From Bedellia somnulentella (lineage: Eukaryota > Arthropoda > Insecta > Lepidoptera > Bedelliidae), in assembly GCA_963576735.1 (NCBI GenBank), contig OY755186.1:16417970-16481969 (forward strand): a stretch of 64,000 nucleotides of DNA, written 5' to 3'. Shown here piece by piece: positions 51,169 through 62,834 of this stretch. Numbering within the stretch: position 1 is the stretch's first letter; each line of letters begins with the position of its first letter. The notes under the pieces were generated by a model, which was not told where the DNA came from, made no database searches, and saw nothing but the letters and a program-made list of their open reading frames with translations. Position numbers and translations under genes: made by a program.

Positions 51169-52289
51169 TTTTGTTTATATTTATGTTTTTCTATTACCCG
51201 TAAATAAAACACCAAAAACCCGAATACTATATACTCATTACTTTAAGAAAACGACTTTACATGGCGCATATTTGATAGTTTCTAAATCAATAACACTACG
51301 GTTATAGAGTTATTTTTCTGTTGTAATATATAGATTTAATATACGCGCATACCTGAAAACAATTAAGAAACTATGCTATAATGCTCATTTGGTAGTCAGC
51401 AAATATGTTGTCATTACCCAATCACCTTACCTTACCTTGTAACATAATTTTCTGTTGGCTAATCCAATTAATATTTTTTTTCTTCTTAAGTTGAGCAAAC
51501 TATGGAGAAAATCTTTGTTATATCATATACTACAAAATTTCAACCCTCAAACAAGTTGAGTCCGTTTTATGTCTATGACACTAGATGGCGCTTACATTCA
51601 AATTTCTACATCGCGGTATGAATTCTTTTATATCGACGTTTATATACTTTCAGATTTCATGACATCATAACGTAATTCTTTGATATTAATGTAATTTTTG
51701 AAACCGTCCTTGAATGAGGTAACTCATTTAACCGGTTGATTATTACATACTAACTTAAACGGCTGTCTGTGTTACTCTGCGCCTGGGGATGAATAGATAA
51801 AGTTAACATAAACAATTAGTTAAAGATTTGATGATTTTATTTGATGTATGATGATGAAACTACATTTTAATTAATGATAAATTGTTAGTAGAACAGAGTA
51901 CAGCAGGGTTGTCTATCAAAATTTGGCCGCTATTAGGTTTAATAAAATATTTTATATATTTTTTTTTTTTTTAAATTGCATCTATATGTTTTTCTATATC
52001 TATATCTATCTTCCACTCTAGATGACTGTAAAAAAGAGACAGAATACGCGCGCTACTTTGTGTTGTAAAAATAAATATGATGGAATTTAATTAAAATTAA
52101 CTTTTATTCTAGTTTTTTACTGTCAAATAAAAATGAATGAGGAAATTTAATTAATATACAAACTTATCCTACTTATTATCTTAATTTATCCCACTTAATT
52201 ATTATAAAAATCTTACATTTACATGAACAATACATGTAAATTCTTATTCCATTAAATGATACTATAATTTTCAAAATAATTATTGATTG
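51169..52289. other. Unassigned intergenic DNA
   Basis: Very AT-rich; no gene or element recognised. Confidence 0.5.
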
Positions 52290-52290
52290 C

Positions 52291-52504
52291 CGTGTAGTGT
52301 CGGTTTAGAATAGCACTACCCCATTTCTTCCGGTGGGTGTACGTAAGAGGCGACTAACGGTATTGGGGCTTATTAAGGGATTTTTGGGCGATGTGGTTGG
52401 AGACCCATCACCAACAACCTTTATTTTACCATCTTTTCCCCACTCAACTTTCCAAAGGTGTCTGAGGAATTTCTCATTCTCATTTGAGTATATGTATGTA
52501 TGTA
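52291..52504 (+). mobile_element. Family A, 3' block deleted
   Basis: Head and body are normal; GAATTTCTCATTCTCATTTG joins directly to AGTATATGTATGTATG, losing the TACCCC...GCCGTG block. Confidence 0.85.
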
Positions 52505-52919
52505 AAATAAATTTTAAAATAATTGTATTGTAATTTACATGTGCACGCCAACTCTCTGTATTATTCATGTAACGCTTAAAAAATACCACCCCATCACAGA
52601 TATACACCGTGAAGCGCCCAAACCAACATGTAATTTATTTCAAACGATACAATATCACGTTACACAATCTAAACGATCTCATATATTTTGACCCGCGTTA
52701 TAGAAAATACATTTTATCCGTCCAAATGAGTTTTAGGCCTAAGTCTTAAAGTGCTCCATGAATTTCTTATTACATTCCGATAAAATTGGCTGGATTTTAT
52801 TTAGGGTCTTCGAAATTGTATTTTTTTTCATCAATTTTAAGTCTCTTACATAACTAATTAAACATACATACATACATATATGTATGCATAATTTGTTTAG
52901 CATGGAAACCTCGGCTCGG

Positions 52920-53163
52920 CTGCGTAGTGTCGGCTTAGAATAGCACTACCCCATTTCTTCCGGTGAGTGTACGTAAGAGGCGACTAACGGACTTGGGGCT
53001 TTTTAAGGGATTTTTGGGCGATGCGGTTGGAGACCCATCACCAACATCCTTTATTCTACCATCTTTTCCCCACTCAACTTCCAAAAGTGGCTGAGGAATT
53101 TATAATTTCTCAGCTCTGGCTACCCCTTTTAGGGATTTGTAGCCGTGATTATATGTATGTATG
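52920..53163 (+). mobile_element. Family A, subfamily a
   Basis: CTGCGTAGTGTCGGCTTAGA to TGATTATATGTATGTATG. It runs directly into family E sequence. Confidence 0.88.
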
Positions 53164-53315
53164 AAAACCTCATGAGTTTATTATTACTAATTAATTAAGC
53201 TAACAAAATATTTCAAGAGTGGTCACTCAATGCCATAGCTCAGAGCGACGGGGGTCAATACCCGAGTTCGTGGGTTCGAATCCCGCTCGTGCTGGGCTCG
53301 AAAATTTTATTTGCT
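53164..53315 (+). mobile_element. Family E fragment with damaged tRNA-like core
   Basis: An inverted tail piece (GAAAACCTCATGAG, TATTATTACTAATTA) followed by direct CATAGCTCAGAGCGACGGGG and GGGTTCGAATCCCGC. Same inverted-then-direct order as 7677 and 63515. Confidence 0.55.
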
Positions 53316-53326
53316 TAAATAAATAT

Positions 53327-53402
53327 ACATATACTCACGCCAGTTCTCATTAAAGTAGGCAGAAACTATCGATCGCTACTTTGTACGATCCTGGCAAAGC
53401 TA
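53327..53402 (-). mobile_element. Family B LINE 3' terminal fragment
   Basis: CATATACTCACGCCAGTTCT, GTAGGCAGAAACTATCGATC, TTTGTACGATCCTGGCAAAG. Confidence 0.62.
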
Positions 53403-53424
53403 AACTACTTTAAAAGTGTAAGAG

Positions 53425-53565
53425 GAACAAAGGAGAAAAGAATTTCGCACTATTAGCTACTCGTACTTGACACTGTAGCTCAATTGGCAGAGCGACGGGG
53501 GCGTATACCCGGAGGTCGTGGGTTCGATCCCCGCCGGTATCGAAATTTTTTTTTCTTTTATTTTT
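53425..53565 (+). mobile_element. Family E fragment with intact tRNA-like core
   Basis: Core at 53469-53541: GACACTG, box A TAGCTCAATTGG, box B GGTTCGATCCC. The acceptor 3' strand is mutated (CGGTATC). Tail TCGAAATTTTTTTTTC. Confidence 0.65.
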
Positions 53566-53653
53566 ACTGCCAAAGCTCTCGTATTCGTTTACATTCCACA
53601 ATAGTTTTGTCCCGTTTTTGTTTATACTCCGGGCGCATTTTAATTTTATGCGC

Positions 53654-53779
53654 ATTCTCATGGCTATAAATTCCTAGAGGGGATATCCAGTGCCAAGGAA
53701 TTAGAAATGTTTAGCTTAGCTGCTAGCTAGCTTACAGAAAAATGGGGGAATGCAATTCTAAGCCAAAAACTACACAGCA
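53654..53779 (-). mobile_element. Family A, internal deletion
   Basis: CTCATGGCTATAAATTCCTA at the 3' block and GCAATTCTAAGCCAAAAACT at the head, with ~120 bp missing between. Confidence 0.65.
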
Positions 53780-54359
53780 TTTCTATTTGATCTAAATACT
53801 TAATAAATTTCTATTGTCTACCTGTTACTATTTTGTAATTATTTTGTCTGTTATTATATGTTTCAAAGTAAATTAGAAAATATAAAAAAGAAAAATATTT
53901 AAGTACCCAGTGTTATCCATCTCTTCCAATAGATTTTGTCTGTAAAGAAAAAATACTGATGTAACGTATTAGAAAAAAAATTTAGTAAATTTGTGATGTA
54001 AATGACAAAACCTGTGATAATTTCACTACATATTCATTGACTATTGAGTCATAAATATTAAACTTCAGTCAACTTTTCTCCAGTCATCAGTTAACTTCAT
54101 TTAGTGTACCATCAGACCTTATTCATAGCAACATAAATCCATAGCATATTTGAACCATCATTATTTATAAAGCTTTTAGTGAATACTCAAATATATTAGT
54201 ATGGTTGTTAGATTGATTACTTTCCGGAACCGACTTTTGTTTAAGCATATAAAATATCCTTCACTAAGACCAATTTATTCCAAAAATCCGGAGACTAAGT
54301 AATCGTCATCAATTTAGTTATACGCTCGACGTTTTTAGGATCCAGAATATTTTGGAAAG

Positions 54360-55640
54360 AAAATATATATCACCTCATATTAAGGCTATTTATAGTGGAT
54401 GCAAAAACTCGTGTTGTAGGTACACTAAATCATTTCACATTTTTATCTAAGGCATGTATTTAACGCGGCGACAAATTGATACCATTCCGAGTCGTAAAAA
54501 AACTGAAAATGGATAGTAAATAATCTACTTTGGCGACTAATTAGAGGTAGCATCTTAACTAGAAAGCGGCGGCTTTTTAATGAGTTTTGAGGTTTTATTT
54601 AAATTTTATCTGGCAGTGATTTTCTTTTGTGGCAATTGAATTTCTTCTAAGGCGACAAATTATTGGCGGATAAAAAAGTTAAAATAGGCTTTCATAAATT
54701 CTAAAATGGGGTCTGAAATAAATACAAACAAGATCTTAAAAAAATACTTTTGGCTACAATTGTTGGGATCTAAATTAACCAAATTGTGACAAGCTATAAA
54801 AATTTTCTTGGTCTATTTTATTAACCTTCCCTTTTTTAAATGAACCTACCTACTTTGAGTAACAGCGTGTCGACGTCACCCCGCTTCGTGGGGTGCCTAT
54901 TTCCGCTCTAAGGGACACAAGCTAACCCTAACCTAACCTAGCACAAATACAATTGTGGTGATCAATTGTTTTTTAATGCGATGCCCCCCATGTGGTTGGC
55001 TTCGCCCCCCGTCCCCCCTCTGTTTTCCTTCTCTAACTTAATTGCATCTGCCCAATAGGCTGGGTGAAGCAACTTTTGACCTAACCCAATTTATTTTATT
55101 TTTATTATTTTTTACTTCAATACACAAAATATGTAATTTGCTTAATATTATAGTCACAAAAACTTGCCGCTTGCTATTGGCAAGAAACGCGCTAAACCCC
55201 CCGCTCCGCAGCCTCCGCACTGCTCAGACACACGAGCGCATTTGCCGCCTTTTCGAGAATTTACGAATCTGCAAAAAATAATATAATATCCAAAAACATT
55301 ATTATAATACCCATTTTCAGTTTTAAAGCTACCTGAAAATCGCTGCCAGATGTGTATTTTTATAATGAAATCCAATAGTTGCCAGTGCAGAATGTATGAT
55401 ATCCCCTCGGAAATATTAGTCGCCACATTAGGTTTTATAATACCTTAACCAGTTTTACACTGATCCCGCTTGATATATTTGATACCTTACAGTAGCAGCC
55501 GTTTTTTTAGTTTTTTGATCCTAGCATTTTGTTGCTTGTATAGTTTAATAGTTGCCAAAATATTTAATCACTGCAAAGTTAGTTTTTTTGTGACTTAATA
55601 GAAAGTTGCCTAAAAAGGATTTCAGTTGCCGTGTTAAATA
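54360..55640. repeat. Possible fold-back element with repeated GGCRRC modules
   Basis: Left side has GCGGCGACAAATTG, TTGGCGACTAATTAG, CTGGCAGTGATTTTC, GTGGCAATTGAATTTC, AAGGCGACAAATTATTGG. The right side holds the same kind of modules inverted (CGCTGCCAGATG, AGTCGCCACATT, AGTTGCCAAAAT, AGTTGCCTAAAAAGG). The middle, 54840-55240, is GC-richer with a CACCCCGCTTCGTGGGGTG hairpin. Ends are not defined. Confidence 0.4.
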
Positions 55641-55670
55641 TTTGCCTTTATCTAATAGATATGCGTGTAG

Positions 55671-55915
55671 TGTAGTGTAGTGCTGGCTTAGGATTTCACT
55701 ACCCCTTCCTACCCACGGGTGTCGTACGAGGCGACTAAGGGTATGGGGCTTTTTTCAAGTAATTTTTGGGCGATGCGATTGGAGACCCATCACCAACTAT
55801 ACTTACTTTCTACCATCTTCGCCCCTATCAACTTCCAAATGTGGCTGAAAAGTTTCTAGCTCTGAAGCTCTGGCTACTCCTTTTTGGGATTTATAGCCGT
55901 GAGTATTTGTATTTG
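55671..55915 (+). mobile_element. Family A, subfamily c, full length
   Basis: GTAGTGTAGTGCTGGCTTAG to GAGTATTTGTATTTG; CCACGGGTGTCGTACGAGGC marks subfamily c. A family G LINE tail follows directly. Confidence 0.86.
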
Positions 55916-55924
55916 TTATTATGT

Positions 55925-56062
55925 TATTGGGTTGTCTGGAAGAGATCGCTCTTAGTGATAAGACCGCCAGTTGTACTTTGGCTTTTGTACCGATATTTTT
56001 TTTGGTAATTGTTGTTTTTTTTGGGATGTACAATAAAGAGTTTTTATTATTATTATTATTTA
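55925..56062 (+). mobile_element. LINE 3' UTR fragment (family G)
   Basis: GGTTGTCTGGAAGAGATCGC, AGTGATAAGACCGCCAGTTG, GGGATGTACAATAAAGAG and (TAT)n. Direct-orientation counterpart of 2330-2860. Confidence 0.72.
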
Positions 56063-56241
56063 TTAATAATACGACGATAATAAATAAATAAAAATGCGAG
56101 TGCAATTTAATACGAGTTTAAGGTCTCATTTGTTCGTTTCATTGCACCATCATCTGCCAGTGATCTTTATGTCTAGTATAGTCATAGACGTATCTTTTAC
56201 TAAATATATTCTTCTCAATATACAAAATATTGTCACCTTTA

Positions 56242-56449
56242 ATGTTAGTAGAGGACGACCACGGAGAACACACTTGGACCAAATTGAGAGTGTGCTCAAA
56301 AAGGCTGGCGTCCGAAGTACGAAGAATAAAAGAGCATGTATGAAAAGAGTAGGATGTAAACGAAGCTAGAGAGGTTTGTCAGGATCGTACGAAGTGGCCT
56401 ACCCCAATGGGAATTAATGGCGTGAGTATATGTACGTATGTATGTATGT
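56242..56449 (+). mobile_element. Family B LINE 3' end
   Basis: The encoded peptide includes [20 protein letters not shown] and [15 protein letters not shown], then a frameshift by deletion near 56350. Ends GGCGTGAGTATATGTACG. Confidence 0.78.
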
Positions 56450-57779
56450 CACCTAGTGACCAGAGCCTAGCGACCTTTAGCCTTACAGTGTATTCACGTG
56501 ATAAAAGGCAAGACTAAGAATAAGTAAGACACTCGGGTTTAGTCACGATACTTTACGTTACAAATGACATTCTTCAAATGATGCTTGCTATGCTATGATT
56601 AACAAAAAGTTGAAACGCTGAACGTGAGTTGGAATGATATCAAATTATATTTAGAAAAGGAACATCACCACCTCTTCTGAGATGTTGTATAAACGGTCCA
56701 TATTATCAAAAATAGTTACTTTAATTGTAACGAGGCCAAAATTTTACGTTTGATATTTTGGACAATAAACACTGAAACCAGTTCAGCACAGGAAAGCAAG
56801 TTGACAAATAAATTTAAATTTTGCAGTGTAGTTCCTCAGTGGAGGTTGGAAATGGTCACGATTCTTGGTGCATTATTAAATATCAAACAATACAATGGCA
56901 GACGCTTTGAGGAAGCCAAATAGGGAGTTTCCTTTGTACTAATTTATAAGGCTTGTTTTCTGAATTGCATTTAAATTCCTGTTATAAAATCTTGCTTTCG
57001 CTTTATTATATTGTTTCGTAGTAATTATTATGTTGTGTTTGTTTAAAGAAGGGTCTTATAGTGTCTTTAGTTATTATTTTAGTTGAGTAGTAACAACTCT
57101 ATCATTAACCATGATGAAGTGTTCGTATTCTTTGAACGTAACAAATTAATTCAGACTACAGTTACAGAAAGACAAACTATTCTATAAGTATCAACTAGGC
57201 TATAACTATCATTATTACAACCAACTAATACAACATTTCGGCAAACTGTTGATCTTGTGACAGTCTCCGTAACGTAGGTAATGAAAAAAATTTTTACTAT
57301 GCATTGCGTAATTCAGTACTTACATACTGTACTGATACTTCGGGTGGAGTGTCCATATCAATTTGTTGCCTCTAGAACGGCGCTTCTTTGAGATTCCCTT
57401 ACCATTTTTCCTCTAAAGCATTTTATGTGAAAGCGGGAAGCGGAGCACAAAGCCAACACCGTAAAACAAATGTATACACACTAAAAATCATCCCATAAGT
57501 CACCTAGAAATATTCGACTTTCAGAACTCAATTCAAGGGTATAATTTGTTAAAGAATAATAACCTCCTAGATGAATGATAATAAAAGAACTGATGTATAA
57601 AACAATTTATTTTCACAAAACGGGTAGCACATCCAGACAATAACCTAGTGCAGAAGACAAAGACAATCTCCACAGATGTTAATCCTATAGTCTAAGCGTG
57701 AAATGTTAGGGTGAATTTGTTTGATTGCGTGTTATACATCAATGTCTTATATTTAATGAAAAAAATCTGAAATGAATAA
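56450..57779. other. Unassigned intergenic DNA
   Basis: No supported gene. A weak family D-like patch (GTGTATTCACGTGATAAAAG) lies near 56489. Confidence 0.45.
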
Positions 57780-58285
57780 ATAAGTAATTAAGGAATTGAC
57801 CTGACACTCTCGAATCTATCTCTTTCCCTATTTCATACCATCTTCCGAGACATCCCATTAAGAAACTATTTTGTGGCCCTCAATCTCGCACAAACCTAGG
57901 AACCCATTCTCCAATTAATAGGATATGCGACCTATATAACATATACAACCACAAATTAGACATTGACATCTTTCATGACTCCTTCAGTTTGTTTAGAAAA
58001 AATATGTTAGAAATACTAATAATTGCCATGTTAATTTTGTTAATCCTGTTTTGCATCGCTAGTTTTAACTTTGTCATATACTTTTTTCATGTTTTAAATA
58101 TTGTTACAATATAATTATATGTTTAGTCAGTGTTGTCGTTAAGGTAATATAATTATACAATGTCGTGTACGCCTTTAAGGGTTTTCACAACTAAACTTTT
58201 ATTAATGTAAAATTAACAACTATTATGTCTGTTGTGTTAACTGCCGGTGTGCCTTAATTAAACTAATAAATAAATAAAAGGAATT
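57780..58285 (+). pseudogene. Jockey-like LINE extreme C-terminus and 3' UTR
   Basis: Conceptual fragments LFHTIFRDIPLRNYFVALNL and, in another frame, CDLYNIYNHKLDIDIFHDSF followed by SLFRKNM resemble the last residues of insect Jockey-type ORF2. A 3' UTR ending in (AATA)n follows. Frames are broken by stops and shifts. Confidence 0.5.
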
Positions 58286-58611
58286 TAATGTGTAACACTT
58301 CATTAGCATACTTAAATGTCTATAATATATGTATTATTTCTTCAATTAAAAATAAAGATAAATCCATAGAGATAACTGATAAATGTTTCATCTTAATCTC
58401 CTTACAAACTCAGAAAGTAACTTAAACAAAAATATTAACTAAATATACGAAAGCGGGTAAAAGTTGAGATTTTTCTTTCGCTCAAAACTTTTCTTCTGTT
58501 GAACTTTGGGATGTGTACATACGTCAAATATTTTACACTGCGTGACAAATCAATGTGGTCGTTCGGTAAGATATTTGAGCAAACAGTAAATGTTTCTACT
58601 AATAATTTGAA

Positions 58612-58763
58612 TACATATACCCACAGCTGTAAATCTCTAGAAGGTTTAGCAAGTACTTCGGAACAATAAATCCACTTTTGGAAGTTGAGTGGAATTTTTA
58701 TTACTCTTAGTCGCCTCTTACAATCACCCATGGGTAGTGCTATTCAAAGCCGATAATACACAG
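58612..58763 (-). mobile_element. Family A, internal deletion, diverged
   Basis: ACATATACCCACAGCTGTAA, CTCTAGAAGGTTTAGC, then TTAGTCGCCTCTTACAATCA and GCCGATAATACACAGC. Confidence 0.7.
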
Positions 58764-59628
58764 CTATTTATATATCATGTAAAAGTGAAAACAGTACTGC
58801 CTTTAAAAAATCTCTCATTGTCATTCAAAATATTTATTTACTCGAACATGTATCTACAGGTACGTGGACATTGAATACTAAATTTACTATTTAGCCTTAC
58901 GCCAAATTTGAAGTAAGTAATGCCAAAATAGAGAATAAATTTCATCAGGATGTCTAGGGCTCATCCACCAATCCCACACATAGTTTCAAATTTCTTCATA
59001 ACGATTACTTACGTTACTTACGATCTTAAAAATATTATTCAAGTCTGCTGGTAACCTTTTTACGGTTTGCTAGACCTTAGGAACATATGTTTTTTCAACC
59101 AATTTTGAACCTAAATTTTACTTTAGTTACTTAATTCTATAGCGTTCAGTTTTCTTACGATTATTAATAAATTCATATAGTACATAAAACGTGATACTAC
59201 TTGTTAAAAAAATCATTTCAGCACTCAAATAAATTTATAGGAGTTGATATTATGTTTCGAAACAAAATATAAGAAAAATACTGTCCCATATTATTTGTCT
59301 TCCAGTACAAGATCACTTTTTTTACACTTAAAAGTTGTATCAGAGGAAAAGTTCACATCGCCGTGAGGTTAAGTCGCGTGGCTCATAAAAGTTCAGAATG
59401 ACATTTTAAATATTTTAATGATCAGCGTAACATATTAGAAACATACTCTAAAGAACGATGTTGCGAAGTAGTTTCAAGAAGAAATTTGCTATGCACACAT
59501 TGGTGATACAAACTTTATCTCACATCTTTTAAAGTTTTTATAATATTTAAGTATCCCAACTCAACTCAAAGTATAATATTTTCAAAAATTAAACAGCAGA
59601 CTGCAATGAAGAAAACATTACATAAAAC
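58764..59628. other. Unassigned intergenic DNA
   Basis: AT-rich; nothing recognised. Confidence 0.5.
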
Positions 59629-59878
59629 ATACATACATACATATACTCACGGCTATAAACCCCTAGATGGGGTAGCCAGAGCTAAAGAATGAGAAATTCC
59701 TCAGCCACCTTTGGAAAGTTGAGTGGGGAAAAGATGGTAAAATAAAGGTTGTTGGTGATGGGTCTCCAACCGCATCGCCCAATAATCCCTTTAAAGCCCC
59801 AATACCGTTAGTCGCCTCTTACGTACACCCACCGGAAAAAAGGGGGTAGTGCTATTCTAAGCCGACACTACACAGCGA
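59628..59878 (-). mobile_element. Family A, subfamily a, with 11-bp TSD
   Basis: ATTACATAAAA at 59617-59627 and 59879-59889. Confidence 0.92.
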
Positions 59879-60257
59879 ATTACATAAAAGTATCCGATCA
59901 AAATAGAGTCATATTATTTAAACTTAAGATTTCAAGTACTAAAGACTTTTAGAATATATATTTGGTTTACAAAATAGAGATATTGTCTCTGTTCAAACAC
60001 AAGAACATAGATTTGAATAAACAAATTGATATATCAAGTAGTCAGATCTTCTCTTATAAAATATAGAATCACAGCTCTGAATACCTTTTCAAAGCTATCT
60101 GCTTTTACAGGACGTGCCTTTAAAGTTTTGTCGTTTACCCGTTTGCAGCTTTGAATTTTATTTAGAACTTTATTACGATTAATTCCTGGTATTTAATAGC
60201 TATAAAAAGCTGTATATATTTCATACTAGTATGATTGTAAAATCTTAGATTGATTTT

Positions 60258-60330
60258 GAAGATACCCCTACATGGGGTAGCCAGAAAGTTTCGAAATAAG
60301 AAATTCCTCAGTCACTTTTGGAAGTTTTGT
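60258..60330 (-). mobile_element. Family A 3' fragment without tail
   Basis: ACCCCTACATGGGGTAGCCA, GAAATTCCTCAGTCACTTTT. Confidence 0.6.
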
Positions 60331-60602
60331 TTATCCCTACAAATTGTAAAACAAATTTAGACATATACGAGTATAAGGCTAAAGCTTAGTATTCTTCTCC
60401 CTCAGTATTCTGAGCTACAGGGTTTCATTCCTTTCAAAAGCTTGAGTCTTTACAAGACACCAAAAATATGCTGAGTCAGTCTGAGTGAAACAAATTTCTT
60501 TACTTTGTTATTCAGCCATTTTTACATTGTAACACTGCTGCATCATGTTTCTTGTAATAACAGACGCTTGAAAGACATTTGGTGGATAAAAGTATTAGTT
60601 TT

Positions 60603-60677
60603 CAGAAAGAAAGAAAAGTTATTTATTTGCTATTAAAGGCACAAAAATTAAGAATATACACACAACAAGTAATAATA
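60603..60677 (-). mobile_element. LINE 3' end (family I)
   Basis: GAAAGAAAGAAAAGTTATTT, ATTTGCTATTAAAGGCACAA; reverse match to the end of 31700-31974. A family F SINE follows. Confidence 0.65.
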
Positions 60678-60692
60678 CTATTATAATAATAC

Positions 60693-61024
60693 TGCCTCCG
60701 TGGCCACGCATGGTCTAGCGGTTAAGCGCTTGGTTTTAAGTACGGAGGTCTCGGGTTCGATTCCCGAGGGGTGGTAACTTTACAAATTTAATTTGTAAAA
60801 TTAAACCCAGTTTGGAAGGATATTGCAGGCTTGAATCACCTGATTATCCGAAAATTAAGATGATTCCGTGCTTCGGAGGGCACGTTAAGCCGTCGGTCCC
60901 GGCTACTATTATGGTAGTAGTTGTAAGTCTGCAAACCCGCAATTGGCCAGCGTGGTGAACTATGGCTAAATCGCCCATAGGGTAGGTTCGAGCCCCTTGG
61001 TGGGGACACATATGGGCTGTGAGG
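60693..61024 (+). mobile_element. Family F tRNA-headed SINE, full length
   Basis: Head with TGGTCTAGCGGTTAAGCGC (box A-like) and CTCGGGTTCGATTCCCGAG (T arm), then the body shared with 4058, with TGCTTCGGAGGGCACGTTAA. An extra ~38-bp AT-rich block at 60778-60815 is absent from the 4058 copy. AAGTAATAATAC occurs on both sides (near 60667 and 61026). Confidence 0.82.
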
Positions 61025-61185
61025 AAGTAATAATACAAAAAAAGAGAAAAAGCTATAGATAACGTCATGTCATTTAACTAAAGACAAGAAAATAAAAAAA
61101 ACCATAAACAGAAACACATTAGTAAAAAAATAAAACAAATAATAAACATAACATACATAAACGTTAATAAATAAAGAATAAATAA

Positions 61186-61587
61186 AGGAAAGAAAAATTT
61201 CGACACAGGCGGGAATCGAACCCGCGAGAATCGAACCCGCGACCTCGGGTATACGCCCCGACGCTCTGCCAACTGGGCCACCGTGTCAATTGGCTGCCAG
61301 TGCGAAATTCTTCTATCCTTTATTTCTTTTACACGTTTAAGTAGTGTTTGCGTTTCCTACCTCCGAATTTTAACTAATTCGGAAGGCCATTTGTCCATCT
61401 TTTCAGATAGAATGCAAATGTTGAAAACGCCGAACTATCACATAATTTAAATCTTTTTGTTCATGAAAACCTCATGTGGGGATTATTACTAATAAATAAA
61501 GAATAAATAAAGGAAAGAAAAATTTCGACACAGAGTCGCGGGTTCGATTCCCGCCTGTGTCGAAATTTTTCTTTCCTTTATTTATTC
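61186..61587 (-). mobile_element. Family E tandem/fold-back cluster
   Basis: On the - strand: a partial unit, GAAATTTTTCTTTCC, CATGAGGTTTTCATGAAC and the junction TTATGTGATAGTTCGGCG, then a full flank and a tRNA-like core (61202-61287). That core carries an internal duplication of GAATCGAACCCGCGA. At 61500-61580 an 18-base spacer separates ~29-bp inverted arms (AAAGGAAAGAAAAATTTCGA and complement). A conserved head-to-tail junction here and at 7710-7737 argues that the basic unit is ~340 bp and can be tandem. Confidence 0.65.
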
Positions 61588-61602
61588 TACATAATAAATT
61601 AT

Positions 61603-61752
61603 ACATAAACGTTCACGCCGCATATCCCCGAAGGGGTTGGCAGAGGTAATAATACTTCTGAACATCACGTGACTTTGTCACCTGGTGTTCAGAGTACCCA
61701 CGTTTTGCATGGACAGTGTACTCACGTGATAGGGGGCAGGCCTATCGCCGTA
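61603..61752 (-). mobile_element. Family D SINE, 3' half
   Basis: ACATAAACGTTCACGCCGCA to GGGGGCAGGCCTATCGCCGT; breaks where a family I fragment begins. Confidence 0.8.
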
Positions 61753-61756
61753 AACA

Positions 61757-61830
61757 AATAACAAAAATAATAATATTAAAATTTTGAGATGTGGTGCCCT
61801 CAAACAGCAAAAAGGCACTGACTCAGCAAA
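61757..61830 (-). mobile_element. LINE 3' UTR fragment (family I)
   Basis: AATAATATTAAAATTTTGAG, GTGGTGCCCTCAAACAGCAA, AAAGGCACTGA, reverse of the start of 31700-31974. Confidence 0.55.
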
Positions 61831-62269
61831 AGTTGTGAGTTTCACCTCACAACACTGATTTTCAGTCAGCACCTTTTAAATTAATTTTCTATCTAGCTCG
61901 GTTGGGCAGCCATAACTTCTTGTCCAAAATTCCGCAGATTTTATAGTCTACAGCCGATTTTATATATAGCAGATAGCGTTTGACCAATGTGTGTTGCATG
62001 TGAGTTTCCAGTCATGACATACGGCAAAGAGATGTTGTCTTTTTGCCGTATGTCAAACATGTTGTAATGGTCTTTAAAAATAGCGCAATGATACATTTAT
62101 ATATACATACATTCCATACTTTCCCTTCGTTGGCATCCCTTATTAATTTGTATGTAACTCAATTTGAAGTACAAAGGATTTATATTTAACAGCATTAATT
62201 ATACCTCATTTATGTAGGCAAGTGCAAAACATTAAATTCTTTTTTACCAAAAAATCAATATATCAATCG

Positions 62270-62482
62270 CATGATTCATGAGGGTCATAATTCGTAGAGA
62301 AGTGAGTTCAAGACTTGAGTTGGGCCTACAGCAATGTGTACTTTCTTAATTTATATATGAAGACAATTTATTAAGGTTACAGGAAACTTTATGAAAAAAC
62401 ACACATGACAAAGTTGTACTAAGTCATGTTAATGTATTTGTACGATGCCAATAAGCCAGCCCCCTGTCACTTAAATGCAATG
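62270..62482 (+). mobile_element. Family D SINE, 5' half, eroded
   Basis: GAAGTGAGTTCAAGACTTGA (box B region), GGGCCTACAGCAATGTGTAC, AAGTTGTACTAAGTCATGTT, CAGCCCCCTGTCACTTAA. It passes directly into a family A fragment. Confidence 0.6.
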
Positions 62483-62615
62483 TCTACCCATCACTAACGA
62501 TACTTTATTTTTACCATCTTGTCTACCTATCAACTTCCAAAAGTGGCTGAAGAATTTCTTATTCCGAAGCTCTGGCTACCCCTTTTAGGGATTAAATGTG
62601 AATTGTATGCATGTA
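62483..62615 (+). mobile_element. Family A 3' half
   Basis: ACCCATCACTAACGATACTT, CTATCAACTTCCAAAAGTGG, TGGCTACCCCTTTTAGGGAT. Last bases altered to GTGAATTGTATGCATG. Confidence 0.75.
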
Positions 62616-62834
62616 TATAGAAGATAATGTTATCGGTACTAACAGCAACAAGTGCCAAATGCATACAATAATGTATTTTCAGTTAGAGTTCGCAACACGT
62701 CGCTGATGGAAACAGATTTCATTTAACTTTTACTATGAGCTAAGTTGCGCGGCCGTCTGGACGTGATTCCTGTACTTATTTGATGTCTATGTTGCAGCTC
62801 AAGATAAACTAGATTTAGTTTACTAATACCTTTA

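Noticed and set aside
54922..54941. CTAACCCTAACCTAACCTAG as an interstitial telomere
   Set aside because: Only about three imperfect CCTAA units, too short to distinguish from chance.
57780..58285. Host gene with FVALNLAQT and FHDSFSLFRKN motifs
   Set aside because: The motifs are in different frames with stops, and an (AATA)n tail follows; it fits a dead LINE end better.
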